Numbered from the stretch's first letter, positions 54,488 through 63,631 are shown. The stretch: DNA of 64,000 nucleotides from Shimia_B sp038528385 (GCA_038528385.1 JBCBET010000001.1:806001-870000); one strand, 5' to 3'. Numbers and translations are program-made. Notes: generated by a model not told the origin, from the sequence alone.

Positions 54488-54565
54488 GGCCGTTCGAACT
54501 GCCTTTGCCACGCGGTTTGCGAACCGCGTCGAAGCCGCTGGGAAGCGTCTTGGAGAAAGCGCATT

Positions 54566-55507
54566 TCACACCGGATTGGGCAGCGGCTCTCCCGCCAGAA
54601 AGGCGCGGACATTTTCCACCGCCATGAGCCCCATGGAGAGCCGCACCTCGAGCGCGGCAGTGCCAAGATGGGGCAGCAGCACGACGCTTTCGAGCGCCGT
54701 GAGCGCGGCGGACACCTTGGGCTCATGCTCGTAGACATCGAGCCCCGCGCCGGCGATGGTCCCCGCCTGGAGCGCCGCGACAAGCGCGGCCTCGTCCACC
54801 ACGTCGCCCCGCGCGATGTTGACCAGATGGGCGTGCGGCGCCATCGCCGCGAGCGCGTCCGCGTCGATCAGGTGCCGCGTCTCCGCCCCGCCCGGCACGG
54901 CGAGCACCACGATATCGGCTGCCGAAAGACACTCGCGGAGTGTCTCCACCTGCCGCGCGGGCGTGTCGATCTCCTTCGGCGAGCGGTTGTAGAAGACCAC
55001 ATCCATGCCGAAGCCGCCATGGCACCGCTGCGCGACGGCCTGGCCGATGCGGCCCATGCCCACGATCCCCACCGTCTTGCCCGACATGTGGAGCCCGAGC
55101 ATTTGCGTGGGATGCCAGCCCTCCCAGGCGCCCGCACGCACGAGCCGCTCGCCCTCCCCCGCGCGGCGGCAAGTCATGAGCATGAGCAGGAGCGCGATGT
55201 CGGCGGTGGCCTCCGTCACGGCGCCGGGCGTGTTGGTGACGGCGATGCCCGCGTCCCGCGCGGCGGCCACGTCGATGTGGTTGTAGCCCACGCCGAAATT
55301 CGCCAGGAGCTTGCCCCGGCCCTCCATCATGGCCGCGCTGCACTGATCGCCGAGCGTGGGAATGATCGCGTCGTACATCCACATCGCCGCGCGCAGCTCG
55401 CGCTCGGACATGGGCGCGTTCGTCTCGCGCATCTCCACGTCGCCCAGCGCCTGCGCCGCGGCGAGCACGGCGTCCGGCATGGGACGGGTGAGGAGGATCT
55501 TGGCCAT
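54566..55507 (-). CDS. D-2-hydroxyacid dehydrogenase (glyoxylate/hydroxypyruvate reductase type)
   Basis: A 313-residue NAD(P)H dehydrogenase. The NAD-binding VGIVGMGRIGQAVAQRC lies near residue 147; catalytic-region blocks include LVNIARGDVVDEAALVAAL (Arg), GLDVYEHEPKV (Glu) and LPHLGTAALEVR (His). Similar to GyaR/glycerate dehydrogenase, reducing glyoxylate or hydroxypyruvate. ATG 55507 overlaps the csaA stop (ATGA). It ends a proC-csaA-dehydrogenase operon. Confidence 0.91.
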   Translation of the reverse strand: MAKILLTRPMPDAVLAAAQALGDVEMRETNAPMSERELRAAMWMYDAIIPTLGDQCSAAMMEGRGKLLANFGVGYNHIDVAAARDAGIAVTNTPGAVTEATADIALLLMLMTCRRAGEGERLVRAGAWEGWHPTQMLGLHMSGKTVGIVGMGRIGQAVAQRCHGGFGMDVVFYNRSPKEIDTPARQVETLRECLSAADIVVLAVPGGAETRHLIDADALAAMAPHAHLVNIARGDVVDEAALVAALQAGTIAGAGLDVYEHEPKVSAALTALESVVLLPHLGTAALEVRLSMGLMAVENVRAFLAGEPLPNPV

Positions 55508-55848
55508 CAATACATCCGCCCGCCGAGGGGCACGTCGAGGTCGGGGACGAGCAGCACCACCTCGCCCTCGGCATCGGGCACGCCGAGCACGAGGATCTCG
55601 GACATGAACCTGCCGATCTGACGCGGCGGGAAGTTCACAACGGCCATGACCCGCCGCCCCACGAGGCCCTCGGGCGTGTAGTGCCGCGTGAGCTGCGCGG
55701 AGGATTTGCGCTCGCCCAACTCGGCGCCGAAATCCACCCAGACCTTGATCGCGGGCTTGCGGGCCTCCGGGAAGGGCTCGGCGCGGATCACCTGCCCCAC
55801 GCGGATGTCGACCTTCGCGAAGTCCTCGAAACCGATCTCGTCAGTCAC
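55507..55848 (-). CDS. csaA: tRNA-binding domain protein CsaA
   Basis: A 113-residue OB-fold protein with the EMAP/Arc1p-like tRNA-binding domain: KVDIRVGQVIRAEPFPEARK, then LGERKSSAQLTRHYTPEGLV, VVNFPPRQIGRFMSEILVLG and LLVPDLDVPLGGR. It forms dimers with suggested chaperone or tRNA-binding activity. GTG 55848 is the likely start, inside the last codons of proC, and its stop overlaps the next gene. Hence a tightly packed operon. Confidence 0.92.
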   Translation of the reverse strand: MTDEIGFEDFAKVDIRVGQVIRAEPFPEARKPAIKVWVDFGAELGERKSSAQLTRHYTPEGLVGRRVMAVVNFPPRQIGRFMSEILVLGVPDAEGEVVLLVPDLDVPLGGRMY

Positions 55849-56644
55849 GGCTGAGCTCCTTGGAGCGCTCCGTGGCGGCGCGCACGGTCCCGCGCATGAG
55901 CGCGGGCAACTCGCCCATGAGCACCTCGAGCCCCGCCTGTGTCGTGCCGTTCGGGCTCGTGACGTTGATGCGGAGTTGTTCGGGCGTCTCCTCGCCCAGC
56001 GCGAGCTGACCCGCGCCCGCCACGGTGGCGGTGGCAAGTTCCATGGCGAGCGCGGGCGCGAGGCCCTGGGCCTGGCCCGCCGCGGCCATGCACTCGATCA
56101 TGTGGAAGACATAAGCCGGCCCCGAGCCCGAAAGGCCGGTCACGGCGTCCATCTGCCCCTCATGGGCGAGGCGCACGGTCTTGCCGATGCTCGACAGGAG
56201 CGCCTCGGCGAGGCCGAGATGCGCCTCCGTGCTCGTCTGCGAGCCCACGAGCGCCGTGATCCCCTGCCCGATGGCGGCGGGCGTGTTGGGCATTGCGCGG
56301 ATCACGGGTGCCTCGGCGCTCAGGAGCTTCGCATAGGTCGCAAGCGAGGTTCCCGCGGCCACGGAGATGAACATCGTCTCTCCCCCGGCGAGGCCCGCCA
56401 GCGCGGGCAGCGCCTCTGCCATCATCTGCGGCTTCACGGCGATGACGACGACGGCGGGCGCAGCGGGCAGGGCGGCGTTAATGTGAACGCCCGTGCCCGC
56501 GACCCAGGGGGACGGCGCGGGATCCTGCACCCAGACGCCCGCGGGCGAGAGCCCGCCGCCCAGCCAGCCGGCGAGCATGGCGGATCCCATCTTGCCGCAG
56601 CCCAGCATGACCAGGCCGCGGCGCTCGATCTCTGAGAAGTCCAT
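55841..56644 (-). CDS. proC: Pyrroline-5-carboxylate reductase
   Basis: Last step of proline synthesis, using NAD(P)H in the cytosol. The 267-residue protein starts MDFSEIERRGLVMLGCGKMG with the Rossmann G-x-G-x-x-G, then VIAVKPQMMAEALPAL, MPNTPAAIGQGITAL and the C-terminal signature VTGLSGSGPAYVFHMIE. Its C-terminus (NVTSPNGTTQAGLEVL) is complete. It overlaps csaA by 8 bases and follows ybjN on the same strand by 25 bases, so all four genes are probably cotranscribed. Confidence 0.95.
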   Translation of the reverse strand: MDFSEIERRGLVMLGCGKMGSAMLAGWLGGGLSPAGVWVQDPAPSPWVAGTGVHINAALPAAPAVVVIAVKPQMMAEALPALAGLAGGETMFISVAAGTSLATYAKLLSAEAPVIRAMPNTPAAIGQGITALVGSQTSTEAHLGLAEALLSSIGKTVRLAHEGQMDAVTGLSGSGPAYVFHMIECMAAAGQAQGLAPALAMELATATVAGAGQLALGEETPEQLRINVTSPNGTTQAGLEVLMGELPALMRGTVRAATERSKELSRD

Positions 56645-56669
56645 GCGCCCTCCTTAGTGGAGGCCGACG

Positions 56670-57173
56670 TTAGGCCCGGCCATAGGCCTCCGCAATAGCG
56701 ACTTGCATGGCATCGTCGAGCTCCCGCTCGCCCCAGGTCACGAGCTGGAAGGCAGGGTAGTAGCGCTCCGCGGACAGGACGGCCGCGGAGATCATCGTGT
56801 CGATCTGATCGGGGCTCGCCATCTGCCCGCCCGACAGGATGAGCCCGTAGCGGTAGACCATGAGCTTCTGCTGCTGCCAGTAGGTGAAGGCGCCCGCCCA
56901 GCAATTGTCATTGACCCGGTTGAGCGCGGCATTGAGCGCATCGAGGCGATCCTCCGGCGGCTCCATGTCGAAGGTGCAGATAAGGCGCAGCGTCTGGTCA
57001 TAGGCCGACCATGCGAGCGTGATGGAATAGGTGCGCCACTGGCCCTCCACGGCCATGGCGATCTGCTCGTCGGAGATGCGGTCGAACTCCCAGTCCTGGT
57101 GTTCGGCGATGTGCTCGACGATGTCGATCGGGTGGAGGTCTTCGATCTCGTGGAAGGTCTCGGAAACTGCCAT
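56670..57173 (-). CDS. YbjN-domain protein
   Basis: A 167-residue soluble protein with the YbjN type III secretion-chaperone-like fold: WEFDRISDEQIAMAVEGQWR, YSITLAWSAYDQTLRLICTF, LNRVNDNCWAGAFTYWQQQK and YRYGLILSGGQMASPDQI. Function is not established; in alphaproteobacteria it is frequently next to proC, as here. ATG 57173 gives the family N-terminus MAVSETFHEIED. It heads the proC operon. Confidence 0.88.
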   Translation of the reverse strand: MAVSETFHEIEDLHPIDIVEHIAEHQDWEFDRISDEQIAMAVEGQWRTYSITLAWSAYDQTLRLICTFDMEPPEDRLDALNAALNRVNDNCWAGAFTYWQQQKLMVYRYGLILSGGQMASPDQIDTMISAAVLSAERYYPAFQLVTWGERELDDAMQVAIAEAYGRA

Positions 57174-57652
57174 GGCGTGCCCCCTTTGCGGGTCTGTAGC
57201 GAGCAGAGCGTGACAGCGCTCCACTGCTGGGTGGCTGCTCTAGGGGGTGTGGGGTTTCACATCCCCCATACTCGATATGGTGCGGGGAGGTGACAGTTGT
57301 GTAAAGCTAAATCTGGCCATTAAACGCAATAAGTTGTGGATGCTTGCATCCCACGATCTGCATTTGGGCGTGGCCTTCCGCGAAGGTAGCCGCCGGTAAG
57401 GCGCACGTTTAACCCTGGAACCGCCCGCTTCCCCGAAGCTCGGCCCCCCGGAGGCGCGCGACACGGCCAAGCAGGTCGTGCCCCACCTGTGACCCTCATG
57501 GCACGGGGCGGGATGGATCGGTCGGCTCGGCCTGGCGGTGCCACGATAATCATTGGCCGTGCGCCGTGCCGGATATTTCAGTGATCCGCATTTTAGCAGC
57601 CGCCATTTCATGCGGCATTGTCGAGCGCCACTTTCGGGCGCCAGGGGTAGAT
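57174..57652. other. Long intergenic region upstream of ybjN
   Basis: 479 bases without a convincing gene. The stretch 57280-57360 is relatively AT-rich (GTGTAAAGCTAAATC, TTAAACGCAATAAG) and probably holds the ybjN-operon promoter. GTGCC-N17-GGCAC (57479-57505) could form a weak hairpin. I looked for SRP RNA-like or tRNA-like features and saw none. Confidence 0.45.
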
Positions 57653-58593
57653 ATGATCGCGTCCAGATTGGGCCTCGCCGCGGCGAGCGCACTTGCCATC
57701 GTCGCCGCTCTTCCAGCGTCGGCCACGACGATCAACGTCCTTTGGCTGTCAGGGAGCACCGCCTATAACGACGACATCAAGACCCTGGCCTCGGAGGCCC
57801 CCACCTACGACCCGGACGGCGATGGCGCCCTCGACTGGGATCTCGACTTCTGGGGCCCGGCGAGAATGTGGACTTCAGCCAAAACGATGCGCTCTTCGTC
57901 GGTTCGAGCTGCAACACCCCGTCCACCGGCACCGGTTCCGGCAATTGCAGCGGGACGGGCTTTTTCGGCAGCGGCGTCTCGGTCACCAATGTCCTCGAAA
58001 ACAAGGACGAGATCTCGAATGCGCGGGGCAACAGGACGTTTCTCTCCGGGCAGGACGCCGATTGGCACTACGCCTTCGACAGCTTTCCCGGTCCCCTCGT
58101 GGATGACGGCCCCAAAGGGTTCCTGATCAACGCCGTCAACTGGGCAGCCTCGGGCACCGGTCTCGGCATCGTGTCCATGACCGACCGCTACCGGAATGAA
58201 AGCGGCTGGTGGGACAACGAGAACAGCTTCCTCAAGGATGAACTTAACGGTGCGGGCTTCGAATTCGAATCCGAGACGGTGAATATCGGACCCGGTCAGG
58301 GCAGCTTTCCCGTGAACGAGGGGCTCTCAAGCGCGGGCCTGTCGAATTGAAGCACGTCGAGCCCTGCCTGCCTCGGTGCGGTGGACGGCTACACGAAGAT
58401 CAACCTGGCTCCGCAGGGGTCGGGCACCTGCGCCGTGACCTTAGTGACCACGAGCGGGGCGGACGGGGATACCAGCGGCGGCGACAGCACCGACGATGGT
58501 AGCGTCCCGGCGGTGGTGCCGCTTCCCGCGGCGGGCTGGATGCTCCTCGACGCCCTCGGCGGGCTCCTCGGCCTGCGCCGTCGCTCCGCCTGA
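57653..58593 (+). pseudogene. VPLPA-CTERM exported protein gene with a frameshift and an in-frame stop
   Basis: From ATG 57653 a signal peptide (IASRLGLAAASALAIVAALP) and mature start (TTINVLWLSGSTAYNDDIKT) read to DLDFWGP near 57860. Sense then switches frame to GENVDFSQNDALFVGSSCNT, consistent with one lost G. This continues to GLSSAGLSN and a TGA (58348-58350). The same frame resumes as STSSPACLGAVDGYTKINLA, ending VPLPAAGWMLLDALGGLLGL plus RRRSA. One indel and one nonsense change thus separate it from an intact protein of about 310 residues. Confidence 0.85.
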
Positions 58594-58645
58594 CCGGACC
58601 TGACGCACCGGGCGTCCGCCCCCACCGGGCGGGCGCCTATGATGC

Positions 58646-58885
58646 CTACTTGGCCTCCAGCGCCTCGATGCGGGCCTTGAGCGCCTCGTTCTCCTCGCGC
58701 GCCTTCTGCGCCATGGCGCGCACGGCGTCGAATTCCTCGCGGGTCACGAGATCGCGGTCGGCGAGAAAGCGGTCGACCCAGCTCTTCATCGCCGTTTCGG
58801 CTTCCTCACGCGCGCCCTGGGCCACGCCCATGGCGTTGGTCATGAGCTGGCTGATATCGTCCATCATTTTGTTGCGGGTCTGCAT
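58646..58885 (-). CDS. ubiK: Ubiquinone biosynthesis accessory factor UbiK
   Basis: A 79-residue coiled-coil protein, MQTRNKMMDDISQLMTNAMG at the start and a C-terminal heptad pattern (FDAVRAMAQKAREENEALKA). This is the BMFP/YqiC family that forms trimers, binds lipids and helps aerobic ubiquinone synthesis with UbiJ. It is divergent from lgt, 91 bases apart. Confidence 0.88.
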   Translation of the reverse strand: MQTRNKMMDDISQLMTNAMGVAQGAREEAETAMKSWVDRFLADRDLVTREEFDAVRAMAQKAREENEALKARIEALEAK

Positions 58886-58976
58886 GGCGAGCCTCCGTTT
58901 GTCCCCTCACTATATGGGCCGCCGTGCGCCCCTCCTCAACTGTTGACTCGCCGCGCCGCGGCGGCACAAGGGGCCC

Positions 58977-59891
58977 ATGCATTTCGCCCTCCCCTTTCCG
59001 TCCATCGCGCCCGAGATCGTCTCCGTGGAGGTGTTCGGCATCACGCTGGCGCTGCGCTGGTACGCGATGGCCTATATCGCGGGGATCCTCATCGCCTGGT
59101 GGATGGCCGCGCGCGCGGTGCGCAGCCCCGCCCTCTGGCCGGGACCGGCGCCCGCGCGGGCCGAGCAGATCGCCGATCTCGTCACCTGGGTCATCGTCGG
59201 CATCATCGTGGGCGGGCGGCTGGGCTTCGTGGTCTTCTACGAGCCCGCCTATTTCCTCGCCAATCCGCTGGAGATCCCGGCGATCTGGCAGGGTGGCATG
59301 GCGTTCCATGGCGGGTTCATCGGCGTTGCGGTGGCGGGATTTTTCTACCTGCGATCCCAGGGCATCCCGCTGCTGCCGCTCGCCGATGTCATGGCGCTGG
59401 CGACCCCGCCGGCGCTGGCACTGGGACGGGTCGCCAATTTCATCAATGCCGAGCTCTGGGGCAGGCCCACCGATGCGCCCTGGGGCGTGATCTTTCCGGG
59501 CACGGCGGCGCAGGCCTGTCCGGGGCCGGTGGGGATCGTGGCCGGGGGGCTCTGCGCGCGTCACCCTTCCCAGCTCTATGAGGCGGCGCTGGAGGGTGTG
59601 CTGCTCTGCCTCGTGCTTCTCTGGCTCGTGTATCGCCGCGGCGCCTTTCACCGCCCGGGCCTCGTGCTCGGCGTGTTTCTCGCGGGCTACGGGCTCGCGC
59701 GGTTCCTGGTGGAGCTCTTTCGCCAGGCCGATCCGCAATTCATCACGGCCGAGAACCCGGTGGGCTGGGTGGTGACCCTCGGACCCGTGGGTCTGACCAT
59801 GGGGCAGCTCCTGTCGCTGCCCATGGTGCTGATCGGCGCGGTTTTCATCGCCCGTGCGAAGCGGCGCAGCGATCCACAGCCATCTGCTTGA
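58977..59891 (+). CDS. lgt: Prolipoprotein diacylglyceryl transferase
   Basis: Transfers diacylglycerol from phosphatidylglycerol to lipobox cysteines of prolipoproteins in the inner membrane. The 304-residue protein has about seven membrane segments, the Lgt signature around MAFHGGFIGVAVAGFFYLR (His-Gly-Gly), GRVANFINAELWGRPTD with the phosphatidylglycerol-binding Asn/Glu residues, and ARHPSQLYEAALEGV. ATG 58977 follows AAGGGG. Substrates in this window include the lipoproteins at 18869 and 35632. pgeF follows 36 bases downstream. Confidence 0.95.
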   Translation: MHFALPFPSIAPEIVSVEVFGITLALRWYAMAYIAGILIAWWMAARAVRSPALWPGPAPARAEQIADLVTWVIVGIIVGGRLGFVVFYEPAYFLANPLEIPAIWQGGMAFHGGFIGVAVAGFFYLRSQGIPLLPLADVMALATPPALALGRVANFINAELWGRPTDAPWGVIFPGTAAQACPGPVGIVAGGLCARHPSQLYEAALEGVLLCLVLLWLVYRRGAFHRPGLVLGVFLAGYGLARFLVELFRQADPQFITAENPVGWVVTLGPVGLTMGQLLSLPMVLIGAVFIARAKRRSDPQPSA

Positions 59892-59927
59892 CCCTCGGGT
59901 CAGGACACGCCACCAACACCGCGTGCC

Positions 59928-60683
59928 ATGACGACCGAAGCGCTCACATCGGACCTCCTCGCCGGGCTCACGCACGGCTTCTTCACCCGCAAGGGAGGCG
60001 CGTCTTCGGGGGTTTTCGCCGGGCTGAATTGCGGCGCGGGCTCCTCGGACCAGGCGGAAATCGTGCAACTGAACCGCGCCCGTGTGGCCGACGCCATGGA
60101 CGTACCGCCCACGGCCCTCGTCACCCAGTACCAGGTCCATTCCACCGACGTCGTCACCGTGGAGAGCCCCCGCGACGCGCAGGAAACCGCGGACGCCATG
60201 GTCACGCGGATGCCGGGCCTCGCGCTCGGCGTGCTCGCCGCCGATTGCCAGCCCGTGCTTTTTGCTGATGCCCGTGCAGGCGTCATCGGCGCGGCCCATG
60301 CCGGATGGAAGGGAGCGCTCACCGGTGTTCTCGAGGCCACGGTGGAGGCGATGGAGGCCCTCGGCGCGGCCCGCGCGCGCATCCATGCCGCCATCGGGCC
60401 CACGATCTCCCAGCGTGCCTACGAGGTGGGCCCCGAATTCCTGGAGCGGTTTCTCGAGGACGACCCGGACAATGGCCGCTTCTTCGCGCAAGGCTCAGGG
60501 GACCGCGTGCATTTCGACCTGCCGGCCTACGGGCTCAACCGGCTGCGCGAGGCTGGCGTGGCGGAGGCGGGATGGATCCGGCACTGCACCTATTCGGATC
60601 CCGTGCGGTTCTATTCCTATCGCCGCTCGGTGCACCTCAAGGAGGCCGATTACGGGCGGCTCATCTCCACCATCCGCCTCTAG
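59928..60683 (+). CDS. pgeF: Peptidoglycan editing factor / laccase-domain protein
   Basis: A 251-residue copper/zinc oxidoreductase-like protein (formerly DUF152). Metal-binding blocks: TQYQVHSTDVVTVE (His), LAADCQPVLFADARAGVIGA with Cys, then AHAGWKGAL (His), and the C-terminal HCTYSDPVRFYSYRRS. E. coli PgeF removes mis-incorporated peptidoglycan residues; related proteins have adenosine phosphorylase or phenol oxidase activity. It probably forms an operon with lgt. Confidence 0.92.
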   Translation: MTTEALTSDLLAGLTHGFFTRKGGASSGVFAGLNCGAGSSDQAEIVQLNRARVADAMDVPPTALVTQYQVHSTDVVTVESPRDAQETADAMVTRMPGLALGVLAADCQPVLFADARAGVIGAAHAGWKGALTGVLEATVEAMEALGAARARIHAAIGPTISQRAYEVGPEFLERFLEDDPDNGRFFAQGSGDRVHFDLPAYGLNRLREAGVAEAGWIRHCTYSDPVRFYSYRRSVHLKEADYGRLISTIRL

Positions 60684-60804
60684 CCGTTTCCGTTTACGCC
60701 ACAATCCCCCGCAACAATTCCCAGATTTTTCACGTTTGCCGCCCAATCGCAGCCGCAAAGCGTGCTCAAAAGATCAGCAACGAAACGACGATCGGGGCAA
60801 GGTC

Positions 60805-60966
60805 ATGGGTCAGAAACGCTGGATGCGCGCGGTGCTCACGGAGGCGAAAGCCAAGGGTGAGGACACCGCCACGCGGCTTCCCTTCGCGCGGCAGGCCCGC
60901 GCGGCCCGCAAGGCCTGTTTTCCGACAACTTCCGTGCGGACGGCCGGCACACGCCGCACCGCCTGA
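60805..60966 (+). CDS. Very small basic protein, function unknown
   Basis: 53 residues, MGQKRWMRAVLTEAKAKGED followed by an Arg/Ala-rich tail (FARQARAARKACFPTT). I recall similar MGQKRW-starting short proteins in other Rhodobacterales, which supports a real gene. Start ATG 60805 has GGGGCAAGG upstream. A strong terminator lies 65 bases downstream. Confidence 0.6.
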   Translation: MGQKRWMRAVLTEAKAKGEDTATRLPFARQARAARKACFPTTSVRTAGTRRTA

Positions 60967-61031
60967 CACGACAGACAGCCGTCGCAAATATGGCAGCAGC
61001 GGCGGCCTACGGGAAACAATTCCCGGCCCTG

Positions 61032-61074
61032 AAGGCGATTGGCCACTTCCCCAGGCCAATCGCCTTTCTTTTTT
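61032..61074 (+). terminator. Strong intrinsic terminator
   Basis: AAGGCGATTGGCC (61032-61044) and its perfect complement GGCCAATCGCCTT (61054-61066) form a 13-bp stem with a 9-base loop, followed by TCTTTTTT. It ends the transcript of the small basic protein and insulates the Hint-domain gene. Confidence 0.95.
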
Positions 61075-61163
61075 GACAAAAACCGCGTCACCACCCACCT
61101 TTGTTGCTGTTTCGTGAGATCGCCGTGGGGGCCGTTCTTACACCCTTGTCGAATGGGTAAGTG

Positions 61164-61970
61164 ATGTACCGTCCCCTCGATGCCGCAGCGGCGGCTCGGT
61201 CTGTAGAGTCTGCGACGCCCGCCTCCAGGGACGGCGCGCCCGGCTCGCGTGTTCGCTCAAACCTAACTCACCCCGCGTCGACCGTACCAGTGGACAGGCG
61301 GCCCCAACCTGCGAGGCCTCTCATGCGCAAGTATGAGGTCGCCTGCCTGACCCCGGATGGCACTGTGCAACGCACGACCCGGCTCGCGCCCGCCAGCGCG
61401 GCCTTCGAAGCGCCGTTCATGGCGCTGGCGCGCGGCACGCTTCTGGCCACGCCGCAGGGCCCCACCGCCATCGAGGACATCGTGCCGGGCATGGACGTGA
61501 CCACCCTGGACGGCACGGCGCGCCCCGTGCTCTGGAAAGGCGCCACCAGCCTGTTGCCCGGCACCGGCAGCCAGTCCGAGGAGGCCCGGCAACTCATCCG
61601 TATCCCGGCCGGGGCGATGGGCATCCTGCGTCCGTCCCACGACCTTCTTCTGGGCTTTGGCGCGCGCATCGTGCAGCGCGGACGCATGGTGCGTGCCACG
61701 CAGCTCGTCGACGGCGAGGCCGCGCTCGCTGTGCGCCCGCAGAGCCCGGTGGAGTGCTTTCACATCGCTCTGCCCGAGCACGGCGCGGTGCGCGCCAACG
61801 GACTCGACGTGGAGACCTGCCACCCCGGCCCGGCCGCGCGTCATTTCGCGCGCTCCGACATGCGGCAGCTCTTTTTGTCGCTCTTTCCCCATGTGGAGGA
61901 CTTCGCCGATTTCGGGCCGCTGCGCTTTCCGCGGGCGGTGGAGGACGGCGACCTGGCGCCTGGCACCTAG
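61164..61970 (+). CDS. Hint-domain protein lacking the catalytic cysteine
   Basis: A 268-residue protein. The Hint (hedgehog/intein) domain covers about residues 75-220: MALARGTLLATPQGPTAIED, IVPGMDVTTLDGTARPVLWK, GILRPSHDLLLGFGARIV and GEAALAVRPQSPVECFHIAL. In self-cleaving Hint domains the block starts with Cys (C-F-x-x-G-T). Here the matching residues are ALARGT, so autocleavage is not expected. The N-terminal 50 residues look disordered. ATG 61323 (MRKYEVACLTPDG) is an alternative start. Confidence 0.78.
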   Translation: MYRPLDAAAAARSVESATPASRDGAPGSRVRSNLTHPASTVPVDRRPQPARPLMRKYEVACLTPDGTVQRTTRLAPASAAFEAPFMALARGTLLATPQGPTAIEDIVPGMDVTTLDGTARPVLWKGATSLLPGTGSQSEEARQLIRIPAGAMGILRPSHDLLLGFGARIVQRGRMVRATQLVDGEAALAVRPQSPVECFHIALPEHGAVRANGLDVETCHPGPAARHFARSDMRQLFLSLFPHVEDFADFGPLRFPRAVEDGDLAPGT

Positions 61971-61980
61971 GCGGATACCC

Positions 61981-62481
61981 TCACGCGTCTTGCGCCAAGC
62001 GGGCCTCGAGCACGTCGAAGGGCACGCCTGGCTCGTCCTTTGCGCCGCGGATCACCAGTGACGTCTTCACATGGGCCACGTTGGGTGCGGTGAGGAGATC
62101 CTCGGTCAGGAAGCTCTGGAATGAGCTGAGGTCTGGTGCCACGCATTTCAGGATGAAATCCACCTCACCGTTGAGCATGTGGCACTCGCGCACGAGCGGC
62201 CAGTCGCGGCAGCGCGCCTCGAAGGCACTGAGGTCGGCCTCGGCCTGGGAATTGAGCCCGACATGGGCAAAAACCTTCACCTCGAAGCCCAGCGCGCGGG
62301 CATCCACCTCGGCGTGATAGCCGCGGATGAAGCCCGCCTCCTCGAGCGTGCGGACCCGGCGCAGGCAGGGCGGTGCGGAGATGCCCACGCGGCGCGCGAG
62401 CTCCACGTTGGTCATGCGACCGTCGGCCTGCAGCTCGGACAGGATCATGCGGTCAATTTCGTCGAGGCGATGTGCGGGCAT
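61981..62481 (-). CDS. Lrp/AsnC-family transcriptional regulator
   Basis: A 166-residue regulator. The N-terminal helix-turn-helix reads RLDEIDRMILSELQADGRMT, then NVELARRVGISAPPCLRRVR. The C-terminal RAM (ligand-binding) domain has FAHVGLNSQAEADLSAFEAR, ECHMLNGEVDFILKCVAPDL and VAHVKTSLVIRG. It is close to global Lrp in layout. It is divergent from trxB, an arrangement also known in enterobacteria (lrp-trxB). The 145-base shared region probably carries both promoters and Lrp sites. Confidence 0.93.
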   Translation of the reverse strand: MPAHRLDEIDRMILSELQADGRMTNVELARRVGISAPPCLRRVRTLEEAGFIRGYHAEVDARALGFEVKVFAHVGLNSQAEADLSAFEARCRDWPLVRECHMLNGEVDFILKCVAPDLSSFQSFLTEDLLTAPNVAHVKTSLVIRGAKDEPGVPFDVLEARLAQDA

Positions 62482-62626
62482 TCTACGGTCCTTTTGGCGG
62501 ATTCTTATGCTGAGAACGCACGATGCGCAAGATTATTTCAAGCTCGCGCAACAATCTGAAATCGCCCGGGTCTTTCGACTCAGCCGCTTGGCACGTATAT
62601 CTGCACCCCCAAAGAGGAGTCAGCCC

Positions 62627-63631
62627 ATGACCGAGCAGCGCAGAACGAAAGTCCTCATCGTCGGATCCGGCCCAGCCGGATATACCGCCGGCGTCTATGC
62701 CGCACGCGCGATGCTGGAGCCCGTGCTGGTGCAGGGCATCGAGCCCGGCGGGCAGCTCACCACCACCACCGAGGTGGAGAATTGGCCCGGCGACACCGAG
62801 GTGCAGGGCCCCGATCTCATGGTGCGGATGGAAAAGCACGCCCGCGCCATGGGCTGCGATGTCGTCCACGACATCATCTCCTCTATCGATTTCTCGAAGC
62901 GGCCCTTCGTGTGCCAATCCGACAGCGGTACCGAATATGTGGCAGACGCGGTCATCCTCGCCACCGGCGCGCGCGCAAAATGGCTGGGGCTCGAGAGCGA
63001 GGAGAAGTACAAGGGTTTCGGCGTCTCCGCCTGCGCAACCTGCGACGGCTTCTTCTACCGTGGGCAGGAGATCGTGGTCGTGGGTGGCGGCAACACCGCC
63101 GTGGAGGAGGCGCTCTTCCTGACGAATTTCGCCTCGAAAGTAACGCTCATTCACCGCCGCGACGAGCTGCGCGCCGAGAAGATCCTGCAGGACCGCCTCT
63201 TCAAAAACCCCAAGATCGAGCCGCTCTGGTTCCACGAGGTCGCGGAGGTCTACGGCAACGATCAACCGCTGGGCGTCGAGGGTGTGAAGGCCAAGAACGT
63301 GAAGACCGGCGAGATCACCGACATTCCCTGCAAGGGCTTCTTCGTGGCCATCGGCCACGCGCCGTCGAATGAGCTCGTGAAGGACGTGCTGGAGACACAC
63401 AAGGGCGGCTACGTCGTCACCGAACCCGACAGCACGGCCACTTCCATCCCCGGCGTCTTCGCGGCTGGCGACATCACGGACTGGCAGTACCGCCAGGCCA
63501 TCACCAGTGCGGGCATGGGCTGCCAGGCCGCGCTCGAGGCCGAGCGTTTCCTCGCCGAGCACGGCGAAGCCGAGCGCGAGGTCGTCACGGAGCCCATGGG
63601 CTACGGCGCGGAGGCGCCCGCCGCGGAGTAA
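62627..63631 (+). CDS. trxB: Thioredoxin reductase
   Basis: Reduces thioredoxin with NADPH in the cytosol. It has 334 residues. FAD motif KVLIVGSGPAGYTAGVYAAR near the N-terminus, redox-active disulfide in SACATCDGFFYRG near residue 137, NADPH-binding VVVGGGNTAVEEALFL, and the C-terminal FAD block PGVFAAGDITDWQYRQAITS. ATG 62627 has AAAGAGGAG upstream. It is divergent from the Lrp-type regulator. Confidence 0.96.
   Translation: MTEQRRTKVLIVGSGPAGYTAGVYAARAMLEPVLVQGIEPGGQLTTTTEVENWPGDTEVQGPDLMVRMEKHARAMGCDVVHDIISSIDFSKRPFVCQSDSGTEYVADAVILATGARAKWLGLESEEKYKGFGVSACATCDGFFYRGQEIVVVGGGNTAVEEALFLTNFASKVTLIHRRDELRAEKILQDRLFKNPKIEPLWFHEVAEVYGNDQPLGVEGVKAKNVKTGEITDIPCKGFFVAIGHAPSNELVKDVLETHKGGYVVTEPDSTATSIPGVFAAGDITDWQYRQAITSAGMGCQAALEAERFLAEHGEAEREVVTEPMGYGAEAPAAE

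Noticed and set aside
57545..57554. Fur-box half (GATAATCATT)
   Set aside because: Only about half of the 19-bp consensus matches and the adjacent broken gene is not iron-related.
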